64,000 nucleotides of DNA from Caballeronia sp. Lep1P3 (GCF_022879595.1 NZ_CP084266.1:1-64000); one strand, 5' to 3'; numbered from the stretch's first letter, positions 26,205-35,356 are shown. Notes: a model not told the origin generated them from the letters alone. Translations and numbers: made by a program.

Positions 26205-29203
26205 GCCAGAAAGACCGACTCGGCATGGGCGGGCGCATCAATCGCGCCATCGCGCTGACGTTCACGTTCAACGGCAAGACGTTCGAGGGCTATCAGGGCG
26301 ACACGCTCGCGTCCGCGCTGCTCGCGAACGGCCAGCATTTCGTCGCGCGTAGCTGGAAATATCACCGGCCGCGCGGCATCGTGACGGCGGGCGTAGAAGA
26401 GCCGAATGCCGTCGTGCAACTCGAAACGGGCGCTTATACGGTGCCGAACGCGCGCGCAACCGAAGTCGAGCTGTATCAGGGCCTCGTCGCGACGAGCGTG
26501 AATGCGAAGCCCGACATCGAGCGCGATCGCATGGCGATCAACCAGAAGTTCGCGCGCTTCATTCCCGCGGGCTTCTACTACAAGACGTTCATGTGGCCGC
26601 GCAAGTTGTGGCCGAAGTACGAAGAAGTGATCCGCGATGCGGCCGGTCTCGGCAAGGCGCCCGACGAACGCGACGCCGATCGCTACGACAAGTGCTTCGC
26701 GCATTGCGATGTGCTCGTGGTCGGCGGCGGCCCTTCGGGTCTCGCTGCTGCGTATGCAGCGGGTTTGTCGGGCGCGCGCGTGATGCTCGTCGACGATCAG
26801 CCGGAACTCGGCGGCTCGCTCTTGTCGTGCGGCGCGCAGATCGACGGCAAGCCCGCGCTGCAATGGGTGCAAAAAATCGAAGCCGAACTGAGAAATATGC
26901 CCGACGTGAAGATACTTTCGCGCAGCACGGCGTTCGGCTATCAGGACCACAACCTCGTCACCGTGACGCAGCGTCTGACGGACCATCTGCCCGTTTCGCT
27001 GCGCAAGGGCACGCGCGAACTCATGTGGAAGGTGCGTGCGAAGCGCGTCGTGCTCGCGACGGGCGCGCACGAGCGTCCCATCGTGTTCGGCAACAACGAT
27101 CTGCCGGGCGTGATGCTGGCATCGGCGGTATCGACGTATCTGCATCGCTATGCGGTGCTGCCGGGGCGCAATGCCGTTGTCTTCACGAACAACGACGACG
27201 CGTATCAATGCGCGCTCGACCTGAAGGCAGCGGGCGCGCAAGTGACGGTCGTCGATCCGCGCCCGATGGAATCCAAGGGCACGCTGCCCGCAACCGCGCG
27301 ACGCTATGGCGTGCGCGTGCTGAACAACGCGGTCGTCACGGCGGCGCATGGCAAGCTGCGCGTGTCGTCGGTGGAAGTGGCTGCGTATGCGAACGGTCAG
27401 GTCGGCGCAAAACAGGCCGATCTGCCGTGCGATCTCGTCGCGATGTCGGGCGGCTGGAGTCCTGTGCTGCATCTCTTCGCGCAATCGGGCGGCAAGGCGC
27501 ACTGGCACGACGAGAAGGCGTGCTTCGTGCCCGGCAAGGCGATGCAGGCCGAAAGCAGTGTCGGCGCATGCGCGGGCGAGTTCGCGCTCGCACGCGGCAT
27601 CCGCTTCGGGTTCGATGCGGGCGCGGAAGCCGCGCGTGCGGCAGGCTGCATCGTCGCGCGAGCAGAGCCTGTGCAGGTCGCGGAGATCGTCGAAGCGCCG
27701 TTGATGCCGCTGTGGATCGTCGGCAACAAGGAGATGGCGACGCGCGGCCCCAAGCAGTTCGTCGATTTCCAGAACGACGTTTCCGCCGCCGATATCTATC
27801 TCGCCGCGCGAGAAGGCTTCGAATCGGTCGAGCACGTCAAGCGTTATACGGCGATGGGCTTCGGCACCGATCAGGGCAAGCTCGGCAACATCAACGGCAT
27901 GGCGATTCTTGCGCACGCGCTCGGCAAGACCATTCCCGAAACCGGCACGACGACGTTTCGCCCCAACTACACGCCCGTTACGTTCGGCACGTTCGCGGGC
28001 CGCGAACTCGGCGAATTCCTCGATCCGGTGCGCAAGACCGCGATTCACGAATGGCACGTCCAGAACGGCGCACTGTTCGAGGATGTCGGCAACTGGAAGC
28101 GGCCGTGGTACTACCCGCGCGGCAACGAGGACATGCACGCGGCGGTTGCGCGCGAATCGCTGGCAGTGCGTGAGAGCGTCGGCATTCTCGATGCATCGAC
28201 GCTCGGCAAGATCGACATTCAGGGGCCTGACGCGGCCAAGCTGCTCAACTGGGTCTATACGAATCCGTGGAGCAAGCTCGAAGTGGGCAAGTGCCGCTAC
28301 GGTCTCATGCTCGATGAAAACGGCATGATCTTCGACGATGGCGTGACCGTGCGCCTCGCCGAACATCACTACATGATGACGACGACCACGGGCGGCGCCG
28401 CGCGCGTGCTGACGTGGCTCGAACGCTGGCTGCAAACCGAATGGCCCGACATGCGCGTGCGGCTCGCATCGGTGACGGACCATTGGGCGACCTTCGCGGT
28501 CGTCGGCCCCAACAGCCGCAAGGTGCTGCAGAAGGTGTGCCGCGACATCGACTTTGCGAACGCGGCGTTCCCGTTCATGAGCTATCGCGATGGCACGGTT
28601 GCGGGCGCATCGGCGCGCGTCATGCGGATCAGCTTCTCCGGCGAGCTGGCCTATGAAGTGAACGTGCCCGCGAACGTGGGCCGCGCCGTGTGGGAAGCGC
28701 TGATGGAAGCCGGCGCGGAGTTCGACATCACGCCATACGGCACGGAAACGATGCACGTGTTGCGCGCGGAGAAGGGCTACATCATCGTCGGACAGGATAC
28801 GGATGGCTCGATGACGCCCTACGATCTCGGCATGGGCGGGCTGGTCGCGAAGTCGAAGGACTTCATCGGCAAGCGCTCACTTGCTCGCTCTGATACATCG
28901 AAGACGGGACGCAAGCAGCTCGTGGGCCTCTTGTCCGACGATGCGTCCTTCGTCATTCCGGAAGGCGCGCAGATCGTGGCCGGCCCCTTCCAGGGCGACA
29001 CCGCGCCGATGCTCGGTCACGTCACGTCGAGCTATTTCAGCCCTGTTTTGAAGCGCTCGATTGCATTGGCCGTCGTGAAGGGCGGTCTGGAAAAGATCGG
29101 CGAATCGGTCACGATTCCGCTCGCGGGCGGCAAGCAGATCAGCGCAAAAATCACGAGTTCGGTGTTCTATGACAGCGAAGGAGCACGTCAGCATGTTGAA
29201 TGA
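26201..29203 (+). CDS. soxA: Sarcosine oxidase alpha subunit
   Basis: This 1000-residue alpha subunit has an N-terminal ferredoxin-like segment (FNGKTFEGYQGDTLASALLA) and an NAD-binding flavoprotein domain (VLVVGGGPSGLAAAYAAG near residue 172). The C-terminal half is an aminomethyltransferase (T-protein)-like domain from about 600 that binds THF and makes methylenetetrahydrofolate from the sarcosine methyl group. The length matches the family. An in-frame reading from 25919 would overlay soxD and is rejected. It overlaps soxG by 11 bases. Confidence 0.95.
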   Translation: MSQKDRLGMGGRINRAIALTFTFNGKTFEGYQGDTLASALLANGQHFVARSWKYHRPRGIVTAGVEEPNAVVQLETGAYTVPNARATEVELYQGLVATSVNAKPDIERDRMAINQKFARFIPAGFYYKTFMWPRKLWPKYEEVIRDAAGLGKAPDERDADRYDKCFAHCDVLVVGGGPSGLAAAYAAGLSGARVMLVDDQPELGGSLLSCGAQIDGKPALQWVQKIEAELRNMPDVKILSRSTAFGYQDHNLVTVTQRLTDHLPVSLRKGTRELMWKVRAKRVVLATGAHERPIVFGNNDLPGVMLASAVSTYLHRYAVLPGRNAVVFTNNDDAYQCALDLKAAGAQVTVVDPRPMESKGTLPATARRYGVRVLNNAVVTAAHGKLRVSSVEVAAYANGQVGAKQADLPCDLVAMSGGWSPVLHLFAQSGGKAHWHDEKACFVPGKAMQAESSVGACAGEFALARGIRFGFDAGAEAARAAGCIVARAEPVQVAEIVEAPLMPLWIVGNKEMATRGPKQFVDFQNDVSAADIYLAAREGFESVEHVKRYTAMGFGTDQGKLGNINGMAILAHALGKTIPETGTTTFRPNYTPVTFGTFAGRELGEFLDPVRKTAIHEWHVQNGALFEDVGNWKRPWYYPRGNEDMHAAVARESLAVRESVGILDASTLGKIDIQGPDAAKLLNWVYTNPWSKLEVGKCRYGLMLDENGMIFDDGVTVRLAEHHYMMTTTTGGAARVLTWLERWLQTEWPDMRVRLASVTDHWATFAVVGPNSRKVLQKVCRDIDFANAAFPFMSYRDGTVAGASARVMRISFSGELAYEVNVPANVGRAVWEALMEAGAEFDITPYGTETMHVLRAEKGYIIVGQDTDGSMTPYDLGMGGLVAKSKDFIGKRSLARSDTSKTGRKQLVGLLSDDASFVIPEGAQIVAGPFQGDTAPMLGHVTSSYFSPVLKRSIALAVVKGGLEKIGESVTIPLAGGKQISAKITSSVFYDSEGARQHVE

Positions 29204-29852
29204 GATCAAGCGTTCCGCGACCGTCGTCGATCGCGTGACAGTCGGGCAGGGCGTGTGGCAGGAGTCGCCGCTCGTGGGCGCGGATGCGCTCGTCAAGGCG
29301 CATCAGGCCGGCGCGTTCAAGGCGTTTCGTCTGAGCGAGCGCCCGTTCCTGGAGCTCGTGAACGTGCGCGGCGATGCGCGCGACGCGGCCTTCGTGCGCG
29401 CGCTGCAAAGCGTGACCGGCTGTGCGCCGCCCGCGCAGCCGAACACTGTTGCGAAGGGCAATGGCTACACGATGCTGTGGCTCGGCCCCGACGAATGGCT
29501 TCTGCAATCCGAGGCCGCGCACGACGCATCGCGCGCCGCGCCGATGGAAGCGAAGCTGCGCGATGCATTCGCGGACGCGGGTACGTTCGCGTCGGCGGTG
29601 GATATCGGCAGCGGGTACACGGTGCTCGACATCGACGGTCCGCGCACGCGCGATGTGCTTGCGCGCGGCTGCCCGCTCGATCTGCATCGGAAAGCGTTCG
29701 GCGTGGGGCAGTGCGCGCAGAGCCACTACTTCAAGGCATCGATCACGCTCGTGCCGCTTGGCGGCGATCGCTTCGAGATCATCGTGCGTCGCAGCTTCGC
29801 GGATTATTTCGTGAAGATCATGCTCGATGCAGCCGAGCCGCTCTTGTCGTGA
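29193..29852 (+). CDS. soxG: Sarcosine oxidase gamma subunit
   Basis: This 219-residue gamma subunit resembles the T-protein fold, with LWLGPDEWLL, VDIGSGYTVLDIDGP and a C-terminal FADYFVKIMLDAAEPLL. The start at 29193 is chosen for GAAGGAG nine bases upstream. An in-frame ATG at 29169 would lie inside that signal. It completes the sarcosine oxidase operon and overlaps the next gene by four bases. Confidence 0.92.
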   Translation: MLNEIKRSATVVDRVTVGQGVWQESPLVGADALVKAHQAGAFKAFRLSERPFLELVNVRGDARDAAFVRALQSVTGCAPPAQPNTVAKGNGYTMLWLGPDEWLLQSEAAHDASRAAPMEAKLRDAFADAGTFASAVDIGSGYTVLDIDGPRTRDVLARGCPLDLHRKAFGVGQCAQSHYFKASITLVPLGGDRFEIIVRRSFADYFVKIMLDAAEPLLS

Positions 29853-30292
29853 AGCCTTTCGAGCCTTTCGACGTGAGCGGTCAGGGCTGGCGCGTCGTCG
29901 TCGATGAGTTGGTCGTCGGGACGCGCGTCGGCCTGTACGAGCATGAGCATCATGCGCCGCAGCCCGTTTGCATCGATGCGAGTCTGCGTTATCACGGAAT
30001 GCCGGACGAATCGCGCGACGGCTTCCTCGACTACGAAGCGTGGTGCAATCGCATTACCGCGTATTTGCGGAAGAAGCCGCATACGCGCCTGCTCGAAACG
30101 CTTGCCGCGGAGATCGCCGCGTTGTCCTTCGATGAATGGCCCGCGCTCGATGCGCTCACGTTGACCCTGCACAAGCCGAAGATTCGCGATAACGCGCGCA
30201 GGCTCGCGCTGGAACTCGACTGGCGGCGCGCCGACTACGATGCATGGCGCGCGCGTTCAGCGGTGCGCGAGGGTATGAAGCACGAGCCATGA
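29849..30292 (+). CDS. Dihydroneopterin aldolase (FolB)-like protein
   Basis: A 147-residue FolB/FolX-family protein starting at GTG 29849, which overlaps the soxG stop. It shows VDELVVGTRVGLYEHEH (the family metal-free active-site region near the N-terminus), FLDYEAWCNRI, RLLETLAAEIA, and LTLHKPKI close to the end. FolB cleaves or epimerises 7,8-dihydroneopterin in folate synthesis. Its coupling to soxG suggests a role in supplying or recycling folate for the methyl-transfer step, or an unrelated adopted function. Usual catalytic Lys near KP is present. It is probably a paralogue of a housekeeping copy elsewhere, which cannot be checked here. Confidence 0.78.
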   Translation: MKPFEPFDVSGQGWRVVVDELVVGTRVGLYEHEHHAPQPVCIDASLRYHGMPDESRDGFLDYEAWCNRITAYLRKKPHTRLLETLAAEIAALSFDEWPALDALTLTLHKPKIRDNARRLALELDWRRADYDAWRARSAVREGMKHEP

Positions 30293-30304
30293 GACGCAGC
30301 GTCG

Positions 30305-31324
30305 TCAGGCCACCATCGCCGGAACGGGCGTCAACGATGGCGTGTGCTTTCGGCGTTCGCGTGTCGGCGCCGTACCGAAGGCGTCGCGATAGCTCTTCGA
30401 GAAATGACACGCGGATTGAAAGCCGCACGCCATCGTGATGTGCATGATCGACATGTCCGTCTGCAATAGCAGTTCACGCGCGCGCCGCAATCGCAGCGTC
30501 AGATAGTAATGCGTCGGCGTCATGCCGAGATGTTCTCGAAAGAGCCGTTGCAATTGTCTTTGCGACATGCCGGCGAGCCGCGCAAGCTCTTCGCGCGACA
30601 AAGGCTCTTCGATGTTGTTCTCCATCAGCGAGATGACTTCGAACAGGGACTTGTTGGCCGATCCGAGCCGTGCGACAAGCGGCATGCGCTGCTGTGCGCT
30701 CGTATCCCGCACATGCTCGACGACGAACTGTTCCGCGATCTGGGTGACGCGCGCCATGCCGACGCGCGCGGCGATCAGATTGAGCATCATGTCGAGCGGC
30801 GCGACGCCGCCCGTGCACGTCACGCGATCCCGGTCGATCACGAAAAGCTCCTTGAGAAAGCGCGTGTCCGGGAACTCTTCCTTGAGCGCCGACATGTTCT
30901 CCCAGTGAATCGCGCATGCGTAGCCTGCCAGCAGACCCGCACGCGCGAGCGCATACGTGCCGGTGCAAAGACTGCCGAGCACGCTGCCCATGCGCGCGAA
31001 ACGGCGCAAGGCCGACAGATGCGCGGGCGCGGTCGCGCGTTGCACGTCGATACCGCCAACCACGAACACGATGTCGGGCCGGCCGAGACATTCGATCGGT
31101 CCCGTATCGACGGATAGCCCGTTGCTCGCCGCGACCGGCCCGCCTTCCGGACTCACCACAGACCATCGATACAACGGCTGACCCGACAGATAGTTCGCCA
31201 TCCGAAGCACTTCGATGGCGTTGGTGAACGCCATCATCGTGAAGTTGGGAAGCGGCATGAAGGCGAAGTGCGACAGCGACGCTGTGCGATCGGGAGACAT
31301 GGGGAGCGATTCCTTGGAATCCAT
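30305..31324 (-). CDS. gbdR: GlxA-type AraC regulator, GbdR-like
   Basis: This 339-residue protein has a DJ-1/PfpI-like sensor domain (FAFMPLPNFTMMAFTNAIEVL, LGSLCTGTYALARAGLLAG) and a C-terminal AraC domain (MSQRQLQRLFREHLGMTPTHY, then ACGFQSACHFSKSYRDAF). GbdR activates glycine betaine and dimethylglycine catabolism in Pseudomonas. This copy lies between the sox genes and the dgc-gbc operon, divergent from the latter, which is the expected setting. The start at 31324 is uncertain. An ATG at 31300 has AAGGAA nine bases upstream and would give 331 residues. The symbol is given by context and family, not by experiment. Confidence 0.75.
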   Translation of the reverse strand: MDSKESLPMSPDRTASLSHFAFMPLPNFTMMAFTNAIEVLRMANYLSGQPLYRWSVVSPEGGPVAASNGLSVDTGPIECLGRPDIVFVVGGIDVQRATAPAHLSALRRFARMGSVLGSLCTGTYALARAGLLAGYACAIHWENMSALKEEFPDTRFLKELFVIDRDRVTCTGGVAPLDMMLNLIAARVGMARVTQIAEQFVVEHVRDTSAQQRMPLVARLGSANKSLFEVISLMENNIEEPLSREELARLAGMSQRQLQRLFREHLGMTPTHYYLTLRLRRARELLLQTDMSIMHITMACGFQSACHFSKSYRDAFGTAPTRERRKHTPSLTPVPAMVA

Positions 31325-31714
31325 TGTTGACGCCGTCCGTTTCGGCGTTGCGCCACGTTGCATTCTGATTTCCAAGGCAACTAGCATGCCATCGGGCGAA
31401 ACCCTGAGCGCATGATCGGGCGCGCACTAAGGCGGCGTTTAAGCCAAAGCGCGAAGCACTGCGAATGCGCACGACCGTTCCGCCGCAGTGCAGCGCGGCT
31501 TCGTCGCAACGCACTACACCGAATGCCGCCAGGCCGCTTGTCGAAAAAGGACGCGCATGTCGGAAAAGGCCAAGAACGCGTCTGAATTCGTAAATCGGCC
31601 GGAAGAGGGAACGTCAAGAATAGACGCAACGGAAAGTCGCCGTCATCACTCACCAGACGTCGAATGGGCCGATAAAACGCTCCCCATTCACTGACAAACA
31701 CGGAGCAACAAGCG
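31325..31714. other. Intergenic control region of the dgc-gbc operon
   Basis: These 390 bases separate the divergent GbdR-like gene and the dipeptidase gene. I see no convincing gene. A minus-strand frame through here overlaps the dipeptidase gene and looks like a shadow. The region is likely to hold both promoters. The only clear internal pattern is a pair of 12-mers at 31539-31569. A partial match to the TGTCGCAAAT box (CGTCGCAAC) is at 31502. Confidence 0.6.
31539..31569 (+). repeat. Direct repeat upstream of the dipeptidase gene
   Basis: TGTCGAAAAAGG (31539-31550) and TGTCGGAAAAGG (31558-31569) differ at one base and start 19 bases apart. The shared TGTCG core resembles the two-box operators at 17401 and 41776, which have 21-base spacing. 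It may be an activator site, but this is uncertain. Confidence 0.45.
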
Positions 31715-32686
31715 ATGAGCACTCTGCACGACAACAGCATCATCATCGACGGGCTGAACATCTCGAAGTTCGAGCGCTCCGTGTTCGAAGACATGCGCAA
31801 GGGCGGCGTGACCGCGGTGAACTGCACGGTCTCGGTTTGGGAAGACTTTCAGAAGACCGTCGACAACATCGCGCACATGAAGCAGCAGATTCGCGAATAC
31901 GGCGAGATTCTCACGCTCGTGCGCACGACCGGCGACATTCTTCGCGCGAAGAAGGAGAACAAGACCGGCATCATCTTCGGCTTCCAGAATTCGTATGCGT
32001 TCGAGGACAACCTCGGCTATATCGAGGTGTTCAAGGAACTCGGCGTGAACGTCGTCCAGCTTTGCTACAACACGCAAAATCTCGTCGGCACGGGATGCTA
32101 CGAAGCCGACGGCGGTCTCTCCGGCTATGGCCGCGAAGTGATTCAGGAGATGAACCGCGTCGGCATACTCGTCGATCTCTCGCATGTCGGCGCCAAGACT
32201 TCGTCCGATGCCATCGCATGCTCGAAGAAACCCGTCACGTACTCGCATTGCTGTCCTTCGGGGTTGAAGGAGCATCCGCGTAACAAGACCGACGAGCAAC
32301 TGAGGGAGATCGTCGAAGCAAACGGCTTCGTCGGCGTGACGATGTTCGCGCCGTTTCTGAAGCGCGGCCCGGACGCGACCGTCGAGGATTATCTCGAAGC
32401 CATCGACTATGTGATCGATGTCGTCGGGGAAGATTGCGTGGGCATCGGCACGGACTTTACGCAAGGCTACAGCACCGAGTTCTTCGACTGGATCACGCAC
32501 GACAAGGGACGTTATCGCCGGTTGACGGACTTCGGCAAGGTCGTGAATCCCGAAGGAATCCGAACGATTGGCGAGTTCCCGAACCTGACCGCCGCGATGC
32601 AGCGCGCAGGCTGGAGCGAGCCGCGCATCAGGAAGGTGATGGGCGAAAACTGGCTGCGCGTATTCGGTGAGGTCTGGGACGTCTGA
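31715..32686 (+). CDS. Membrane-dipeptidase-family protein of the betaine cluster
   Basis: This 323-residue protein of the renal dipeptidase (peptidase M19) family has GIIFGFQNSYAFEDNLGYIEVF, VVQLCYNTQNLVGTGCYE, ILVDLSHVGAKTSSDAI, PVTYSHCCPSGLK and DCVGIGTDFTQGY. In Pseudomonas the gene PA5396, also of this family, precedes dgcA and is induced with betaine genes. Its substrate there is not known to me. Cys residues replace some canonical positions (SHCCPSG instead of a SHSNARA-like segment), so it may not be a dipeptidase. It heads an eight-gene operon. Confidence 0.82.
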   Translation: MSTLHDNSIIIDGLNISKFERSVFEDMRKGGVTAVNCTVSVWEDFQKTVDNIAHMKQQIREYGEILTLVRTTGDILRAKKENKTGIIFGFQNSYAFEDNLGYIEVFKELGVNVVQLCYNTQNLVGTGCYEADGGLSGYGREVIQEMNRVGILVDLSHVGAKTSSDAIACSKKPVTYSHCCPSGLKEHPRNKTDEQLREIVEANGFVGVTMFAPFLKRGPDATVEDYLEAIDYVIDVVGEDCVGIGTDFTQGYSTEFFDWITHDKGRYRRLTDFGKVVNPEGIRTIGEFPNLTAAMQRAGWSEPRIRKVMGENWLRVFGEVWDV

Positions 32687-32709
32687 ACCTAAAACAACAG
32701 GAACCCGCG

Positions 32710-33246
32710 ATGCAACCGCAACTGCCTATCGACGTCGATCCGCAAACCGGCGTCTGGACCACCGACGCGCTGCCGATGCTCTACGTGCCGCGTCATTTCT
32801 TCACGAACAATCATGTCGCCGTCGAAGAAGCGCTCGGCCGCGACGCCTATGCCGAGATTCTCTACAAAGCGGGCTACAAGTCCGCTTATCACTGGTGCGA
32901 GAAAGAAGCGAAGCAGCACGGCATTAACGGCATGGCCGTGTTCGAGCACTATCTCACGCGTCTTTCGCAGCGCGGATGGGGCCTCTTCCACATCGTCGAG
33001 GCCGACCCGTCCACGTCGCATGCGCGCATTCAGTTGCATCACTCGTCGTTCGTGCTCGCGCAGCCGGGCAAGGCGGGCAAGCTCTGCTACATGTTCGCGG
33101 GATGGTTCGCGGGCGCGATGGACTGGGTGAACGACGCATCCGGCGATCACGCGACGACGGGACCACGTTCGCGCTCGCGCGAATCGCAATGCGCCGCCGA
33201 AGGCTGTACGTGCTGCATATTCGAGGTATCGCCGCTTGTAGCGTAG
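32710..33246 (+). CDS. Conserved protein of the dimethylglycine cluster (DUF5943, PA5397-like)
   Basis: This 178-residue protein shows MLYVPRHFFTNNHVAVEEALG, AYHWCEKEAKQHG, GLFHIVEADPST and a C-terminal Cys-rich segment CAAEGCTCCIFEV. The layout recalls the V4R/heme-NO-binding-like fold, where the terminal cysteines could bind a metal. It lies 23 bases after the dipeptidase gene and 31 bases before dgcA, exactly as PA5397 in Pseudomonas. No reaction is known. The tight linkage suggests a role in DgcAB assembly or methyl-group handling. Confidence 0.75.
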   Translation: MQPQLPIDVDPQTGVWTTDALPMLYVPRHFFTNNHVAVEEALGRDAYAEILYKAGYKSAYHWCEKEAKQHGINGMAVFEHYLTRLSQRGWGLFHIVEADPSTSHARIQLHHSSFVLAQPGKAGKLCYMFAGWFAGAMDWVNDASGDHATTGPRSRSRESQCAAEGCTCCIFEVSPLVA

Positions 33247-33277
33247 TTCGCGTCAATTCATCCCGAGGCCGACCGCA

Positions 33278-35341
33278 ATGCGTTACCCGAACCTTTTCAA
33301 GCCGCTCACGCTGAACACGCTGACCTTGCGCAATCGCATCGTCAGCACGGCGCATGCGGAGGTGTATGCGGAGCCGGGCGGCTTGCCGGGCGACCGCTAC
33401 GTTCGCTATTACGAAGAAAAGGCGAAGGGCGGCGTGGGCCTCGCCATATGCGGCGGATCGAGCCCCGTCTCCATCGATAGTCCGCAAGGCTGGTGGAAGT
33501 CGGTGAATCTCTCCACCGACAAGGTGATCGATCCGCTCGCGCGTCTCGCCGAAGCGATGCATCGTCATGGCGCGAAAATCATGATCCAGGCGACGCATAT
33601 GGGCCGCCGCTCGGCGTGGCATGGCGAGAACTGGCCGCACCTGATGACGCCGTCCGGCGTGCGTGAGCCGGTGCATCGCGGCAACGCGAAGATCATCGAA
33701 GTCGAAGAGATTCGGCGCATCATCGGGGACTTCGCAGCGGCCGCCAGGCGCGTGAAGGACGCGGGCATGGACGGCATCGAGATTTCAGCAGCGCATCAGC
33801 ATCTCATCGATCAGTTCTGGAGTCCGCGCACGAACTTTCGCGCCGATGAATGGGGCGGCTCGCTTGCGAACCGCCTGCGGTTCGGCACTGAAGTGCTGAA
33901 GGCCGTGCGCGAAGCGGTCGGCGCTGATTTTTGCGTGGGCTTGCGCATGTGCGGCGACGAGTTCCATGAAGACGGCCTCGATCACGAGCAACTGAAAGAG
34001 ATCGCGCACGCGATGGCGGAGACGGGCCTCATCGATTACATCGGCGTGATCGGCTCGGGCGCGGATACGCATAACACGCTCGCCAACTGCATGCCGCCGA
34101 TGGCGTTGCCGCCCGAGCCTTTCGTGCATCTCGCGGCGGGCATCAAGTCGGTCGTCAAGCTGCCGATCATGCATGCGCAGAGCATTCGCGATGCGGGGCA
34201 AGCGGAGCGTCTGCTTGCCAACGGCATGGTCGATCTCGTCGGCATGACGCGCGCGCAGATAGCGGACCCGCACATGGTCATCAAGATTCGCGATGGCCGC
34301 GAGGACGAGATCAAGCAATGCGTCGGCGCGAACTATTGCATCGACCGTCAGTACAGCGGGCTCGACGTGTTGTGCGTGCAGAACGCGGCGACATCGCGTG
34401 AAGCGACGATGCCGCATGTCATCGAAAAGACGCGTGGGCAGAAGCGCCGCGTCGTGGTCGTGGGCGCGGGACCGGCGGGGCTGGAAGCGGCGCGCGTGGC
34501 GAGATCGCGCGGTCATGACGTCGTGCTCTTCGAGAAGAACGAGTATGTCGGCGGGCAGATCATGCTGGCCGCGAAGGCGCCGCAACGCGAGCAGATGGCG
34601 GGCATCGTTCGCTGGTTCGATATGGAAACGAAGCGCCTCGGCGTGGATCGCCGTCTCGGTGTGGCCGCCGACGACAGAACGATCATGGCGGAGAAGCCGG
34701 ACATCGTCGTGCTCGCGACGGGCGGCTCCGCGTTCACGCATCAGGTGCCTGCGTGGGGCGTCGACGATGGACTTGCCGTGAGTGCATGGGACGTGCTCTC
34801 GGGCAAGGTCGAGCCGCGCAAGAACGTGCTCGTCTATGACGGCGTGAGCACGCATGCAGGCGCTGGCGTCGCGGACTACATCGCGTCGCGTGGATCGAAC
34901 GTCGAGATCGTGACGCCTGACGTGAAGGTCGCCGACGACGTCGGGGGCACCACGTTCCCCATCTTTTATCGGCGTCTGTATGCGCACGGCGTCGTTCATA
35001 CGCCGAACTACTGGCTCGACAAGGTGTACGAGGAGAACGGCAAAAAGATCGCCGTGCTGCGCAACGAGTACACCGAAGAGCAGGAAGAGCGCGCGGTGGA
35101 TCAGGTGGTGATCGAACATGGCAGTACACCTAACGATGCGCTCTACTGGAAGCTGAAGCCCGAGTCGATCAATCGCGGGCAAGTGGACGTTCACACGCTT
35201 TTCGCGGCAGAGGCGCAGCCGTGCCTGAGCGAGGAGCTCGGCAATGGACGCTTCCTGCTTTTTCGCGTGGGCGACTGCATCTCGATGCACAACATCCACG
35301 GCGCAATCTACGACGCGCTGCGTCTTTGCAAGGACTTTTGA
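33278..35341 (+). CDS. dgcA: Dimethylglycine demethylase subunit DgcA
   Basis: This 687-residue flavo-iron-sulfur enzyme resembles trimethylamine dehydrogenase. An FMN-binding old-yellow-enzyme barrel occupies about 1-340, an iron-sulfur segment 348-366, and a dinucleotide-binding domain follows from about 390 (VVVVGAGPAGLEAARVA). With DgcB it oxidises N,N-dimethylglycine to sarcosine. The cluster segment reads CVGANYC, so the second Cys of the usual C-x2-C-x2-C pattern is Ala351. Cys348, Cys354 and Cys366 remain. It is fifteen bases upstream of dgcB. Stachydrine or other methylamine demethylases have the same fold, but the neighbours point to dimethylglycine. Confidence 0.9.
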   Translation: MRYPNLFKPLTLNTLTLRNRIVSTAHAEVYAEPGGLPGDRYVRYYEEKAKGGVGLAICGGSSPVSIDSPQGWWKSVNLSTDKVIDPLARLAEAMHRHGAKIMIQATHMGRRSAWHGENWPHLMTPSGVREPVHRGNAKIIEVEEIRRIIGDFAAAARRVKDAGMDGIEISAAHQHLIDQFWSPRTNFRADEWGGSLANRLRFGTEVLKAVREAVGADFCVGLRMCGDEFHEDGLDHEQLKEIAHAMAETGLIDYIGVIGSGADTHNTLANCMPPMALPPEPFVHLAAGIKSVVKLPIMHAQSIRDAGQAERLLANGMVDLVGMTRAQIADPHMVIKIRDGREDEIKQCVGANYCIDRQYSGLDVLCVQNAATSREATMPHVIEKTRGQKRRVVVVGAGPAGLEAARVARSRGHDVVLFEKNEYVGGQIMLAAKAPQREQMAGIVRWFDMETKRLGVDRRLGVAADDRTIMAEKPDIVVLATGGSAFTHQVPAWGVDDGLAVSAWDVLSGKVEPRKNVLVYDGVSTHAGAGVADYIASRGSNVEIVTPDVKVADDVGGTTFPIFYRRLYAHGVVHTPNYWLDKVYEENGKKIAVLRNEYTEEQEERAVDQVVIEHGSTPNDALYWKLKPESINRGQVDVHTLFAAEAQPCLSEELGNGRFLLFRVGDCISMHNIHGAIYDALRLCKDF

Positions 35342-35356
35342 CGAGGGCATTGCACG

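Noticed and set aside
26144-28756. Long minus-strand open frame opposite soxA
   Set aside because: It has no motif, covers an unmistakable soxA and has biased Arg/His content.
31381-31827. Minus-strand open frame between the GbdR-like and dipeptidase genes
   Set aside because: It overlaps the start of the dipeptidase gene, has no ribosome-binding site and has no recognisable domain.
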